Assembly (NCBI GenBank): GCA_027943335.1
Contig: BSBK01001537.1
Span: 1,630,501 to 1,694,500, forward strand
Length of the DNA: 64,000 nt
Origin: Chamaecyparis obtusa
Lineage: Eukaryota; Streptophyta; Pinopsida; Cupressales; Cupressaceae
Direction of reading: 5' to 3'
The notes beneath the pieces were generated by a model. The model was not told where the DNA came from, ran no database searches, and saw only the letters and a program-made list of their open reading frames with translations. Below, piece by piece: positions 34,965 through 46,838 of the stretch. Both the position numbers and the translations under genes were made by a program. How positions within the stretch are numbered: the first letter of the stretch is position 1; every line of letters starts with the position of its first letter.

Positions 34965-35240
34965 TGTTTCATCTATCTCTTTAGGTCAAGTGTGTTCTTT
35001 GGCAAGGTGATCCTATTTCCTTGTTTGTATTTCTTATTGTGGCTAAGATTTAGGTAGAGCTTTGATGGTGAAGTTTGATGGTCCTGACACTTTTAAGACA
35101 TTATCTAAACTTTCTAGCTATTTTAAGTATTTAAGTACCGCAGATGGTACATATTATATTGATAAGTGAATTTTGATTTTGTGAATGTTTATGGAATTTC
35201 ATGGAGTTTTATGTTAATAACGATGATTGATGAGATTGTT
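34965..35240 (+). pseudogene. LINE J reverse transcriptase remnant, downstream part
   Basis: After element C a plus frame reads QGDPISLFVFLIVAK (about 35,000-35,045), the conserved RQGDPISPFLF block of plant LINE reverse transcriptases. At about 35,137 the residues ADGTYYIDK follow, where the catalytic (Y/F)ADD motif is expected; the second Asp is replaced. Stops follow. No 3' end or poly(A) could be placed. Confidence 0.7.
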
Positions 35241-35371
35241 TTGAAGAAAATTAACTTGTTGCAAAGCCTAACTATCAACCGATAACCAAAGGATGATCAC
35301 CTACAACACACTTAGACCTTCTACAAGTGATGGAAGCAACAATTGAGGAATATGGAGGATGGTTCACTTAA

Positions 35372-35498
35372 GAATCTTTCCACCTTTTTTGATGTTTTTG
35401 ATATTGAGGAAAACACGTTTTGAAGGGACCTAAAACCCTTTACAAGAAGGTCACAAATACAATTATAAGAATACGAATCTTTCCACCTTTTTTGATGT
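35372..35498 (-). mobile_element. Tiny 5'-truncated LINE tail with 24-bp target duplications
   Basis: A perfect 24-bp direct repeat (35372-35395 and 35475-35498, GAATCTTTCCACC...TTGATGT) encloses 79 bp. The reverse complement of that insert (TTGTGACCTTCTTGTAAAGG, then GTCCCTTCAAAACGTGTTTT) matches the 3' end of LINE G at about 51,176-51,222. It is a minus-oriented retroposed LINE tail. Its A-rich end (ATCAAAA) faces the left repeat, as target-primed insertion predicts. Confidence 0.85.
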
Positions 35499-36552
35499 CG
35501 TTGTTAGGAACAAATACACTTATAAGAATAAGGAGAATTTGTGGGAAGTGCAGAGCATGGATCATAAATCATTGTGTCGTGTTTCTTCACGTGTTTGGTT
35601 ATAATTGTTTCCTTAATTATTTCGAGTTCTATGAGAATTAGAAACTTATACCTCTGCATAATTAGATTCTTATGGTTGTAGAACAACTCTTCTCCCTATG
35701 TTCTTAATGGGATTAACAATTATTTACACGTTGTTTAGAGTTATCAAACAATCCAATTCCTAAAATTTTGTGTATATACATCAGATCCTATCAAAGTTGA
35801 TAGTTAGTTACTATATTCTTTATCATTACCTTTGTTGAATTTTTAAAGTTTATTACCAATTTATGTACTTTTTTTGAATTACAATAAAGAGTGAATTTAG
35901 TCAATGGAGTTTTGAGTTGACGAGTGAATACTGATAATTGGGATTGTAGCCACTCAAGTAAAGGCCACTTGAGGTACTACAATACACCTATTAGCTTAGA
36001 TTGTTGTTAAGAGTAGCTTAATTTGTCGCTAATGATAGAATACATTATAAAGTTGATTTATGTAATTTTAGATTAATGTGCTTAAATGTTATTGGTAAGT
36101 TGTTTAGGATAAGTTGTGTGTAAACAACCTACAACTTAGTTTCAAAAGGAATAGATACCCAGATCAATTATTGTACCAATAGGTTTTCTTCCAAAAATAA
36201 TTATGGTTTTTTTAAATTTATTTTAATTTCCCATACATAATCAATATGACAACTTTAAAGTCTTCTCAACTACACATACATTGCCAACATAATCCAAGAA
36301 GATATGATTCCCTGGTTGATAATTAATCATAGCACATCTAAGTTAATAAGTTGCTTGATAGTGGATCTATTGGTTTGTTGAGTTGAATGCATACATTTTC
36401 CGCATTAATTTATTACACTTAGATGGATTTATATAATTAGATGGATTTACGCAATGGGGGTATTAAGAATCTTTCCATACATGTCATCTACTTGAAGATC
36501 TCTAGATCCATTTATTTGTATAGATAATATCAATTTATGCTCTCTAGTTTTA
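35499..36552. other. AT-rich DNA without a recognisable gene
   Basis: Nothing supported beyond short frames. It ends at the left target duplication of LINE G. Confidence 0.45.
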
Positions 36553-36611
36553 ACAATTTCAAAGGTTTTGAAGGATAATATACTTTAAGACCCATACATA
36601 AGATTTGGCTA

Positions 36612-37582
36612 ATGGATCCCACTCGCTTCCAAAATTCAAAATATGCATCTCTCACTCACCCTAATCCTTCCCCCTCGGCAACTGCATCCATGCTCGTCGG
36701 CGGGGAGAATGTTGTGGTAGTTATCTTGCAGGCCTCTACTACTACGATGGGCTCTGTGGGGGTAGTAGCAGCCAAGTCTGGTTCAAATGGCTACCACCCA
36801 ACCTTAAATGGCTCTCCTCCTTTCCGGTCCTCCTGCCCATTTTTAGGATCTCTTTTGTTGCGCGCACGACTCACACCTCTTTTGCGGAGGGTGGGTTTGG
36901 TGTTGGCCTTGTCTTCGCCGCTAGGACTTTTGCTGGCCTGACATCTGTTGTCCAGGGTGGCTCAAGTGGTTTGCAGGTGCCCTCGCGCTCTCATCCTGTT
37001 AGGGATTACATTCCAATTTCATGTGTTGTTACTTTGAAGTTGAATGAGGATACGAAGGAGGAAATAGATCACAATGTGTCTTTTTTTTCTTCTCATATTG
37101 TCATTTGCAGGTTTCAGGATTTTGACCTAGCCTCATTGAACTTCATGACTGGATCTTTGTGTTTTGGGAGTCTATTCTTTCTAGTACATTTCATATCTAC
37201 CCTATGACTAGAGGTTTTTTCATTGCAAAATTTGAAAATGCAGAGGATACAAATAAAATATTGTGTGACCATTTTTTTAGAATTAAGAAGAAATATCTGC
37301 TTATGGTTAAACCCTGACACCCTAAGTTTAATCATTTTTCTGAAGTTTTTGATTTGGGTTCATCTTCCTTACCTCCCCATTCATCTCTGAGCTGACTCTC
37401 TGTTTGAGGATGTTGGCAATGCTCTTGGGGATTTTATGTTAGTTGATGAAGATTCTTCTGACATTCTTCATTCCAACTATGCTCAAATTTTGGTTGACTT
37501 GGATGTCTCAAATGGGTTGTCGGCTAAGATCTTGATCCAAACCTCTAAGGGTTGTTGGTCTTAGCCCTTAGACTATGAATGG
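36612..37582 (+). pseudogene. LINE G ORF1, N-terminal and DUF4283 part
   Basis: The frame opens at ATG 36612 (MDPTRFQNSKYASLTHPNPS), shifts near 36,900, and gives ICRFQDFDLASLNF (about 37,105-37,150). It then continues in another frame with WESILSSTFHIYPMTRGFF and KFENAEDTNKILCDHFF, the DUF4283 pattern of plant LINE ORF1 proteins. Further downstream is LFEDVGNALGDFMLVDEDS (about 37,405-37,460), then LDVSNGLSAKILIQ, just before the expected zinc knuckle. At least two shifts and several stops break it. The foldback element interrupts it at 37,583. Confidence 0.72.
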
Positions 37583-38649
<1,067 letters not shown>

Positions 38650-38879
38650 ATACATGGATTGTGAAAATCTAATAGATTTGATTCCTTTCACATGTCGTAG
38701 ATATTTTACAACTGGTCATGTAACTGAACATTATGGGTTCGAGAAGAAGATCTCGATGGCTTCTTGGTGGATTGGCGCAACATTATGTGGTTGAGGAGAA
38801 ATCTGATTTGACCTTCTCTCATGTTGTAGCTTTGGATCTTGTTGTTTCTTCTCAAGTTGTTGTTTTCTAGTGGTTTGGT
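38650..38879 (+). pseudogene. LINE G ORF1, zinc-knuckle part
   Basis: The plus frame after the foldback reads DLIPFTCRRYFTTGHVTEH, matching the CX2CX4HX4C knuckle layout of LINE ORF1. The second Cys is Tyr and the last Cys is His, so zinc binding is lost. KKISMASWWIGA follows, like the KKG..TWWKGA segment after the knuckle. It ends at the gypsy insertion (TSD TTGGT). Confidence 0.65.
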
Positions 38880-40173
38880 TGTAATACCCCAAAAATGGGC
38901 TATAAGTTCATTAATCTCCTACATCTTCAATTCGAACAAAATCAACATCAAAGTCCTAATCTAAGGCACATCTAAACATCATCGAATCATAATTGATTAT
39001 CTTAAATTCTGCATCGGGGAATATTCCTAGTAATATTCCTAATCATCATAATTATCTTTAATTTTATAATTATTTGGCAATAAATCACATTTATCCTAAA
39101 ATTTGATTAATTAAATATTTTGCATATTTAATTAATTAGATTTAATATTTGCCACTTAATTGTTTAATTAAATTTAATTCTATCTATTATTAATTGTATT
39201 ATTTAATTTTGACAATAAATCAAAATTCCTATCTTTAATTGATTAAATTCTTATTTAATTAATTAAAGCATGTTGTCATTATTTAATAATATACTTTTTA
39301 ATAAAAGTTTGGTAAAATAGTTAATTAACCCATAAATTAATTATTTTATTTCAAAAAGCAGTTAAGTTGAGAATAAATCACTTTATTTATTTCTTAAATC
39401 ATAATTATCCATGTGCACATTCAAGGACCAGTTAAACTCAAAATTGGAAAATCAATGCAAGTTGTTAGCTTTTTGAAACTCAACATCTTTTTGAGTTTTA
39501 AAGTGGATCTAAACTTCTAATTCGAGTTGAACTGTGCTTTTGCATGATTTTTGTGACTTAATTATCTGTTATTTAAAAATAACTCAAAAATCAACCTGAA
39601 TTATTTGAGTGATTTATGGCTTTCCTCCATGCACCTCCAAAGCCTTGGATTTCTATAAAAACAAGGCTCATCTCTTCATAATTCATCTCTCAATCATCTC
39701 TCAAATTTGCATCCAAGCATCTCATATTTTTGCACAATCACGTTGGAGAATTGGAATTGGGAGAATCAAAGCTTATTGCGAATCAAGGCTATTGTGAGAT
39801 CAATTTTTTTTTTTTAAACATTCATTTAGATTTTTTTTCATATCATTGTTAGATCATTTTAGCATATCAATTTCCATATTAGCATAGATTCATATCAGTT
39901 TTTATCATTCTTATTGCATAGAAAATTCAAAAATATAGATTAATTGCATTCATATTTTATATCTAGATCAATTGCATTCAAATCCTTCATTTAGGTGTCG
40001 TCTAGGTCACTGATCTCGATAACAATCTGAGAACATTAATCTCACACCTATTAGAAAATAGTAAATCGCTTGGTTAAATTAGATTTCAATTTTGCACGAT
40101 TTAATTATAGCTAACCTCTAATGTTTTACTGAAGTGTTGTGTTTATAGATTAGGTACAATTTTCACACACACA
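38880..40173 (+). repeat. 5' LTR of the gypsy element
   Basis: Pair of 49272-50565. The sequence TTTCTATAAAAACAAGGC at about 39,650 is a plausible TATA box with transcription start shortly downstream. It is AT-rich with repeated TTAATTAA words around 39,060-39,260. Confidence 0.93.
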
Positions 40174-40195
40174 TTTTTGGCACCCACCGTGGGGC
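40174..40195 (+). other. Primer-binding region of the gypsy element
   Basis: TTTTTGGCACCCACCGTGGGGC directly follows the LTR; the TGG at 40178-40180 would pair with a tRNA CCA end. I cannot name the tRNA from this sequence alone. Confidence 0.65.
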
Positions 40196-42901
40196 AACCC
40201 ACCTTTGCATGCTAGTTTTGATTTTTTTTGGGAGCTAAAACTCCAAAGTTTCAAAGATTTAATTTTATCTCTCAAACGGCTTGGATTTTTGGTCTAAAAT
40301 TTTTTTTTCAGGTTGGTGACATATCAGGGAAGCTACAATAAAAAATTTAAAATTTCCTAAGATGTTTTGAATTTTTAATAATTTTTCTTGAAATTTTAGA
40401 AAAAATTAATATCTGACGCAAATCAACATATTTTTCAGAAATTTTTATATTTTGGGAAAGCTCTTTAAATTCTACAGGGGGTCCATTCTTTGTGTTTTAA
40501 ATTTGGACATGACATCATAGCTCAAATAGTCAATTTACAAAAATTGGTCTATTTTGATAAAAACAAGTCTCTAGGGCACAAATGAAGAGATTTTTCTAAA
40601 TTTTTTGCATTTTTGGAAAGCTCTCTATTTTTTAGCAGGGGTCTTTATTCTGAATTTCTATTTTTGTGGCCAAAATCATATCAAAAAAATTAGATCTTGT
40701 TGACTAGGTCAAATGCAGTGCAAAAAAATTAAAATTTTGTGATGGGTATGCACTTATTTTTCATATGATTCAATGCATGATATGAGTTTTCATTTGGATT
40801 AATTTTTTGTTATTATTGCTCCTAACAATTGATTTTTAGATCTAACCCTAGGGTTTTCATAAGTTGAATATACCTTGCATATCTTGTTTGCTTGTTGGCT
40901 TGTTGGAGAGTTCGTAGCTTGCTTGCATAGTAAAGCTCAACAAAAATTGCTAAAAATCAAGTAAAATCTACTAAGCGCGTTGCAAGGATCCCAGGTATTC
41001 TCCTTCATCTAATGACATTTCTATTTGGGACTTAAAATAAATCTCTCGTGTGTCTAGCTTGGGTGATTCTTTTCATGCTTTTGTTTTACACACTTGCATA
41101 ATTGATACTAGGTTGTGACCCCCTAAGGATTCATTAAGTATTCTTAGATACTTGTGATTGATCTTGATTGCTATCTTGGGTTATTGGACTTGCTAATCCA
41201 CCGGCCCCTCATTTTCACCCCGTGGTTGCAATCTCAGCGCCATAAAGGGGAGGGGTCAATAGGACAGAAGCGTTAAGTGTTCCACTTGGCAACCCTTTTG
41301 TGCTTTTAGGAACTCACTTGTTTTCTAAGTTGGGGACTCATTTTCAGCTTATGTGAGGTGTTAAGTGTTCCACCTTGTGGACTCATCTCATATTCGCTTT
41401 AAGCGTTAAGTGTTCGTCTTTCTGCTTTTTGGGTACTTTTGGTAGATTTGCTTTCGGGAATATATCTGTGCTCACATAGTAATTAGGCCCTATGAACACT
41501 ATTTGTGATTCTTGAGAGATTGGATTCCTAGCGAAATCTTTCTTAACGATAGAATCTGTGTAGGTAGGGAGGATACTTAGTGCATTTCACATTCAACTTG
41601 GTTAGTGTGTCTTCTCTTATTGATCAATACATTCTCTCCCAGGAGAGGTTGATAGATCACGTGGGGTTGACATCACGATCTTTGGTGAATCAAAATTGGT
41701 TAGTGCACCTTCTCTTATTGATTGATACATTCTCTCCCCGGAGAGGTTGATAGATCATGTGGAGTTGACATCATAGACCTTGGTAAAGCAAAACTTTGTC
41801 TTAGCGTGTCGGATTAATCTACTTTCTTTGTTTGGGTTAAAAGTGAAAAGGTGTCAAAAACCTTGGATCTGGAGCCAAGTCCCCTTGTGGTATACTATTG
41901 TGAGTCATCTTTAGAGAGGGTTAACCGTAGTGGACAATCCCTTCACATGGAAAACTGCATTGACGGAACCTCAAGCGGTCATAGCCATTTTCGTCGTGGT
42001 AGTGACAACTGCTATATAAATATCCTTGTGGAAGAAATCTCCACGGGTATGGTTCATTGTTGGGTTGTCAGATCTCCCTAGCAGCTCCTGAAGATTAAGT
42101 TCTCGGACTGTGTCAAAACCTTGGTGCGCCGGGATTGGAGTTCACCCCTTTGGATCATAAAAGTTGCAGAGTCAAACCATTACTAAAAACCCTAGCGAGG
42201 CCAAATTTTCATTTTATAGGGTATATGTGTATTATTGCAAAACATTTTTGGAACATACACAATTAGCGCTTCTGAGGATTAGAACGAATAAGTCACTTGA
42301 TTGTTCATGCACAAGGTTGCTTTTGCCCTTGTTCATTGTTTTCAGACATGCTTGAAATCACTTGCTTGCTATTTTGCGTGCTTGTTTATGTATCTGGTTA
42401 TTGAAAATGGACAAATCTGTTACAATCCTCAAATCTGGACATTAAAATTTGCAAACAATTCAAATCTGAAAACTCAAAATTTGCAAAATCTAAAGTCAAA
42501 TACTTTTCTGGAGTCAAAAGTCATCTCAAGAGGTCAGAAAGTCATATGAGTTTTTTTTCAAGTGTCGTTTCATTACAACCTATCTGTCGTATGATTGAGT
42601 ACCCAGTGTCGTACGAGTTTCCATGCCAGCAAATTCTCAAAGTCAAAATCTTGCAATTGTCGTATGAGATTTTCAACTATTGTTTCATTGCTACCCAACT
42701 GTCGTACGAGTTTTTCAACTATCATTTCATTGCTACCCAACTGTCGTACGAGTCTGCAAAGTGTCGTTTGGAAATTTTTAAAAAAGTTGTCAAAAAATTA
42801 TCAGAATTGCCAGATATTTAGCTTTTTCAGCCTATTTCCAGAATCTGTCATACAAATCACTGTGTCAAGAACAGAGCAGTAGCTATTGAAAATCAGTACA
42901 C
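40196..42901 (+). other. Long leader of the gypsy element with tandem duplications
   Basis: 2.7 kb without a supported ORF. It contains GTTAAGTGTTCCAC-type repeats around 41,270-41,430 and a 98-bp tandem duplication (41598-41695 and 41696-41793). It also has a 42-43 bp tandem repeat starting TGTCGTAYGAG at about 42,658, 42,701 and 42,743. Such long leaders are common in some plant gypsy lineages. Confidence 0.6.
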
Positions 42902-45007
42902 ATGTCTCAAAGAATCAGTACACATGAGGAAGACATTCTAATCACAGCTATGATGAAGCAGCTGCAAGCTATGCAAGTTGAACTTAACAATCTTAAGAAA
43001 GAAAAGGAACCCAAATAATTCTCTAGGGAAGCTCTATGCCCTTTTCCATTTGATAAAGACTTGTACATGTCACCATGCCCCCGGGTAGAATTTGAGCAAC
43101 GCGATAACCCTTATGATACCTCTTCCACGGAGAGTGACACATCCAGCTTTGGAGACTATGATGACTATAACGACAGACAATGTAATGATACCTATGACAC
43201 CTCTGTTCCTAAGAGTCCTCCTCGTGGTGTGCTCCTACTTACTACAAATGGGCCGTCACATTGGATAGATCGTGATGGTGATTCATATGATTCTGAATTT
43301 GAAAGAGATTTTGATGGCTTTTGTGGACAATACCTTGATTATGATCCATCTACTACTGCTGAGGACTATAAAATGCATCATGCTAGCTTGAAGCATCAAT
43401 ATTATAAGAATCCTTCTCCTAAAGACTCTCCTACTGAAAATAAAGATTATCTTCTCAAGCAAGGTCATGTTAATGTTGAACCTTTGTCTAGTGATGGTTC
43501 CCTTCTATCTCCTATTTCCTCCAATACCAGTACATTTCCTAAAGCTTCTGAGTCTTTCAAATCTTTCACAGAACCTTCATCCGACACAAGCCCTGATACT
43601 TTTCATGCGGTTCCCTATAGTTATCCTCCAGGGCTACCTCTTAAAGAAACTCAAGCTAACCTTCACTTGGCTGTAAATACTTTCAATAATGATAAACCTA
43701 AAGAGCCTAAGCCTTCATATGCTATAATCCCTACTTCAGCTAGTCCTCCACCATCTCTCCCAAAGTCATCCATACAATCCCAACATGCTTCCTTGTCCTT
43801 AGAAGTGGCTCCATGTCAAGAGGACTCTAAAAATGAAGAAGAAAATAACATAAAGAAAGATCAAGATCAAGAACCCTCCATGTCATCCACTCCTTTTCCC
43901 GATGTCTCTTATCCGCTTCATGGTTCTTTTGATCTTGTACACCCTTTTTCATGCATTCCACCATGTCTTACGTCTTCTCCTAAGCAAGATCAGGCTACTA
44001 CTTACACTGTTGAGCTTATTAACAATCAAAATGACCTTACTACACTTGCGCTTTCCAAAGATGATACTTCCATTAAGGTTGGTAAAAATGGTGTTGTTAC
44101 TTCCGATGTTAAGCCTATTGAAAATCAAGAAAAAAACTATGCACTTATGCTATCCAAAGATCCTTGTCAAGATCAAAGTCTTCCATCTTCTTGTTCTACC
44201 ACTCCATGTTCATTTCCACTTTCTACTCTTCCTAAGTCTTTGCAAGCTTTGAACAATACAATCAAAGAAGGTTCTCATATTCAAGATGTACATGATTCTA
44301 TTGAAAATTTTAATGCTCACTCTAAAGATGCTAATATCCTTGGTTGTCATATAGATGCTGATGAACTTATTGATTATCCTTTTGTATCTTCCACTTCCAT
44401 CCTTGGACCTCTTCCACCACTACTAAGGGCTTCACGTCTGCCTTCCATTTTGGGTCCTTATGTCCCTTCACTTTCCCCTCCTAAGTCTCCTAATTCACCA
44501 TCCATCTTGGGTCCTTACGTCCCTCCATCTCCCATCTTTCCTCAAGATCAACATAGATGCATACCCCTAAATCCTTTTCATCCACCCACCCATCTAAACC
44601 AGTCATATCCTCCTTCTTCCACAAGTCCCAAGTCTTTTGGAAGTAACTTGAATGTTCAATACAAGAAAAAAAAGCAATACAAGAATCCATAAAAAAAAGA
44701 TCACCATGTCTCCTCTAATAGACATGGAAACATAAAGTCAAAAGAGATATCTAAGAAGAAAACTACAAGACAAGTATGGGTTCCAAAATCCATCATTGAA
44801 GATATTCTCTCTACATTACCAAAAGGAAATAAAAATCCTACAGCTATATGGATTCCAAAGTCTCTCTTGAAAGAGTCTAGTGTTGAGCAAAAAGTAAAGT
44901 TGACATTCAAGCTTCCAAAGGCTTCCACTTCATCTTCTTCCAAAAATATTCTTTCATTCCATGCGCCTAAACCACAACCTTTGCTATCCATTCGCCATAT
45001 TCCTTGA
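42902..45007 (+). pseudogene. Gag-like Ser/Pro-rich ORF of the gypsy element, two in-frame stops
   Basis: One frame runs from ATG 42902 (a coiled-coil-like start containing MMKQLQAMQVELNNLKKEKE) through a TAA at 43016-43018 and 543 codons from 43061. It then passes a TAA at 44690-44692 and ends at a TGA at 45005-45007. After the first stop comes EALCPFPFDKDLYMSPCPRV, like the segment before the capsid domain of plant gypsy Gag. A Ser/Pro/Asp-rich region follows (about 480 residues) with a repeated SILGPYVP near its end. Then come two WVPKS/WIPKS repeats (about 44,780-44,870). No zinc knuckle or protease site is seen. Gag assignment is tentative; it may be a lineage-specific extra ORF. Confidence 0.55.
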
Positions 45008-46033
45008 CGTATTCCTTCATTCACGATTCCTCCATCCTCTCACCACCCTTCAAAGTATGTGTTGATGTTGAGCTTGCTTTCCTTTCCATCTACCCTTTCA
45101 CAATCCTTTCATGCATTATCCTTCTACCTCCTATCATTTTTCCTCACTTGCCTATTTCTCCTATCTTCCAACCTCACTCGCTTTACATAAAACCTTATCC
45201 TCCATTTTCTCTTCCATCTTCCTTTCCCTATCAACATCTTTGAGCATATCATCTTGAATCCTTGGTATATCATGGTTTATCCTTTCAAGGAGCACTATCT
45301 AAAAAGCTTGCCTTCTTCCAAAAATAAAAAAAAATAAAAAAAATTGAAAATGTGCCTTGGTGAAAACTTGGAAACAGGCGCCTTGGTAGCAAAAGTAAAG
45401 AGAAATAAATTCATCCTATGGTGAAAACCACTCCCTTGTGGCACCTTGGATAAGTACCATGATGAAAACCTGGCAATCAGACATCATGCGTAGTTCTTCT
45501 ACGTATTTCATCCATTTCATCTTCTCTCTTTGATCTTGACAATGTTGATCTATACACGAACATTTGGCTATCTTGTGAGCTATTTTACAGTGATCTTACT
45601 TTTATTCCCTTCATATTTATCCTTCATATCCATCTTCCTCCATTCATTTTCTCCTATCACTATCCTTTTCCCCTTTGGTCTTGATCTAAAAGAAAGAAAG
45701 AGTAAAACACGATGCTTTGAAACCTCTTGACATGACTACTCCTTTGGACTACATCCTTTCCTGCTCTTGCATTACGATTTTGTGACTTATCCTATGCTGG
45801 CCTTTTATTGCTTGTCCAAATGCGCTTTACATGATGATTTTTCCCTAGCTTGGGTATTCTTGAGGAGTTTTCCCTTGAGGATTTCTTCCCTTCATTCTCC
45901 TTCATTCTGTTGTCTTCCATCTCGTCCACCAGCTTGTCAATCCCTCTTGTTCTCCACCTTGCTAGACATTGGGACTGCACAATATAATCTTTCTTGGAAG
46001 TTTGCAATGGAAAAAGATGCTATCAGGTATACC
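45008..46033 (+). other. Gypsy element interior: pyrimidine-rich DNA and first copy of the GGTGAAAAC module
   Basis: No convincing protein. At about 45,353-45,385 an A-rich stretch leads into GTGCCTTGGTGAAAACTTGG and GGCGCCTTGGTAGC. The same module occurs again at 47,050-47,080, beyond the integrase fragment, with weaker versions at 45,419-45,500 and 46,909-46,940. Confidence 0.6.
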
Positions 46034-46391
46034 TAGTATCAGAACAAATATCAGAACTAGTATCAAAACTAGTATCAGAATAAGTATCAGAACAAGTATC
46101 AGAACCAATATCAGAACAAGTATCAAAACCAATATCAGCACAAGTATCAGAATCAGTATTAGAACAAGTATCAGAATTATTATCAGAACCAATATCAGAA
46201 CAAGTATCAAAACAAGTATTAGAACCAATATCAAAACAAGTATCAGAACCAATATCAGAACAAGTATCAGAACCAATATCAGGACAAGTATAAGAATCAG
46301 TATCAGAACAAGTATCAGAATAATTATCAGAACCAATATCAGAACAAGTATCAGAACCAGTATCAGAACCAATGTCGGAACAAGTATCAGA
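46034..46391 (+). repeat. 12-bp minisatellite, about 30 units, abutting integrase codons
   Basis: Units are variants of AGAACAAGTATC, in register throughout, encoding Arg-Thr/Asn-Ser/Ile-Ile-type residues on the plus strand and Ile-Leu-Val-Leu on the minus strand. The last unit runs without a break into AGAAGGCCTACTGGGGCTAC, the integrase sequence RRPTGAT. Because integrases of this group have (Y)RTSIR just before that site, the array seems to have expanded from the integrase reading frame. Confidence 0.85.
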
Positions 46392-46838
46392 AGGCCTACT
46401 GGGGCTACACCTTTTGCTTTAGTTTATGGGTCTGAAGCGGTACTGCCTATTGAGGTTGAAATCCCATCACTAAGAATCAGAATGCATGGTCTAGTAACTG
46501 ATGATGACTACAGAGTGTCTAGGTTGCAAGAACTGGAACTACTAGATGAGCGCAGACAAGCAGCATATGACCATCTCAGAGTATATCAGAAGAGAATGTC
46601 TAGAGGCTACAACAAGAAAGTCAGACACAAAAAATTTCAGGTTGGCGATCTAGTCTTGAGAGAAAATCCTAAAAATCAATCCTATCGAGAACGCAAGGGG
46701 AAGTTTGAACCCAACTGGCTAGGTCCCTTTGTAATCACTGCTACTTTTGGCTCTGGTGCTTATCAACTCTCAATGACTAAAGGAGAACAGCTCTGAGAAT
46801 CAATCAACGTTCTCCATCTGAAGAAATTCTATGCCTAA
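46392..46838 (+). pseudogene. Ty3/gypsy integrase C-terminal fragment with a frameshift
   Basis: It encodes RPTGATPFALVYGSEAVLPI at its start, then the linker region (LQELELLDERRQAAYDHLR) and VGDLVLRENPKNQ. The GPY/F-type domain follows (NWLGPFVITATFGSGAYQLS). A one-base shift at about 46,796 ends the main frame. The next frame carries ESINVLHLKKFYA and a TAA at 46836-46838, the usual end of plant gypsy polyproteins. The catalytic DDE core is missing. Confidence 0.88.

Noticed and set aside
43061..44692. Intact host gene of 543 codons
   Set aside because: It lies between paired LTRs with PBS and PPT, is in frame with flanking coding sequence across stops on both sides, and has the low-complexity Ser/Pro composition of an element ORF.
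45962..46372. 136-residue Ile/Leu/Val frame on the minus strand that looks like a membrane protein
   Set aside because: It is the antisense reading of the 12-bp minisatellite; the apparent hydrophobic repeats come from the repeat unit.
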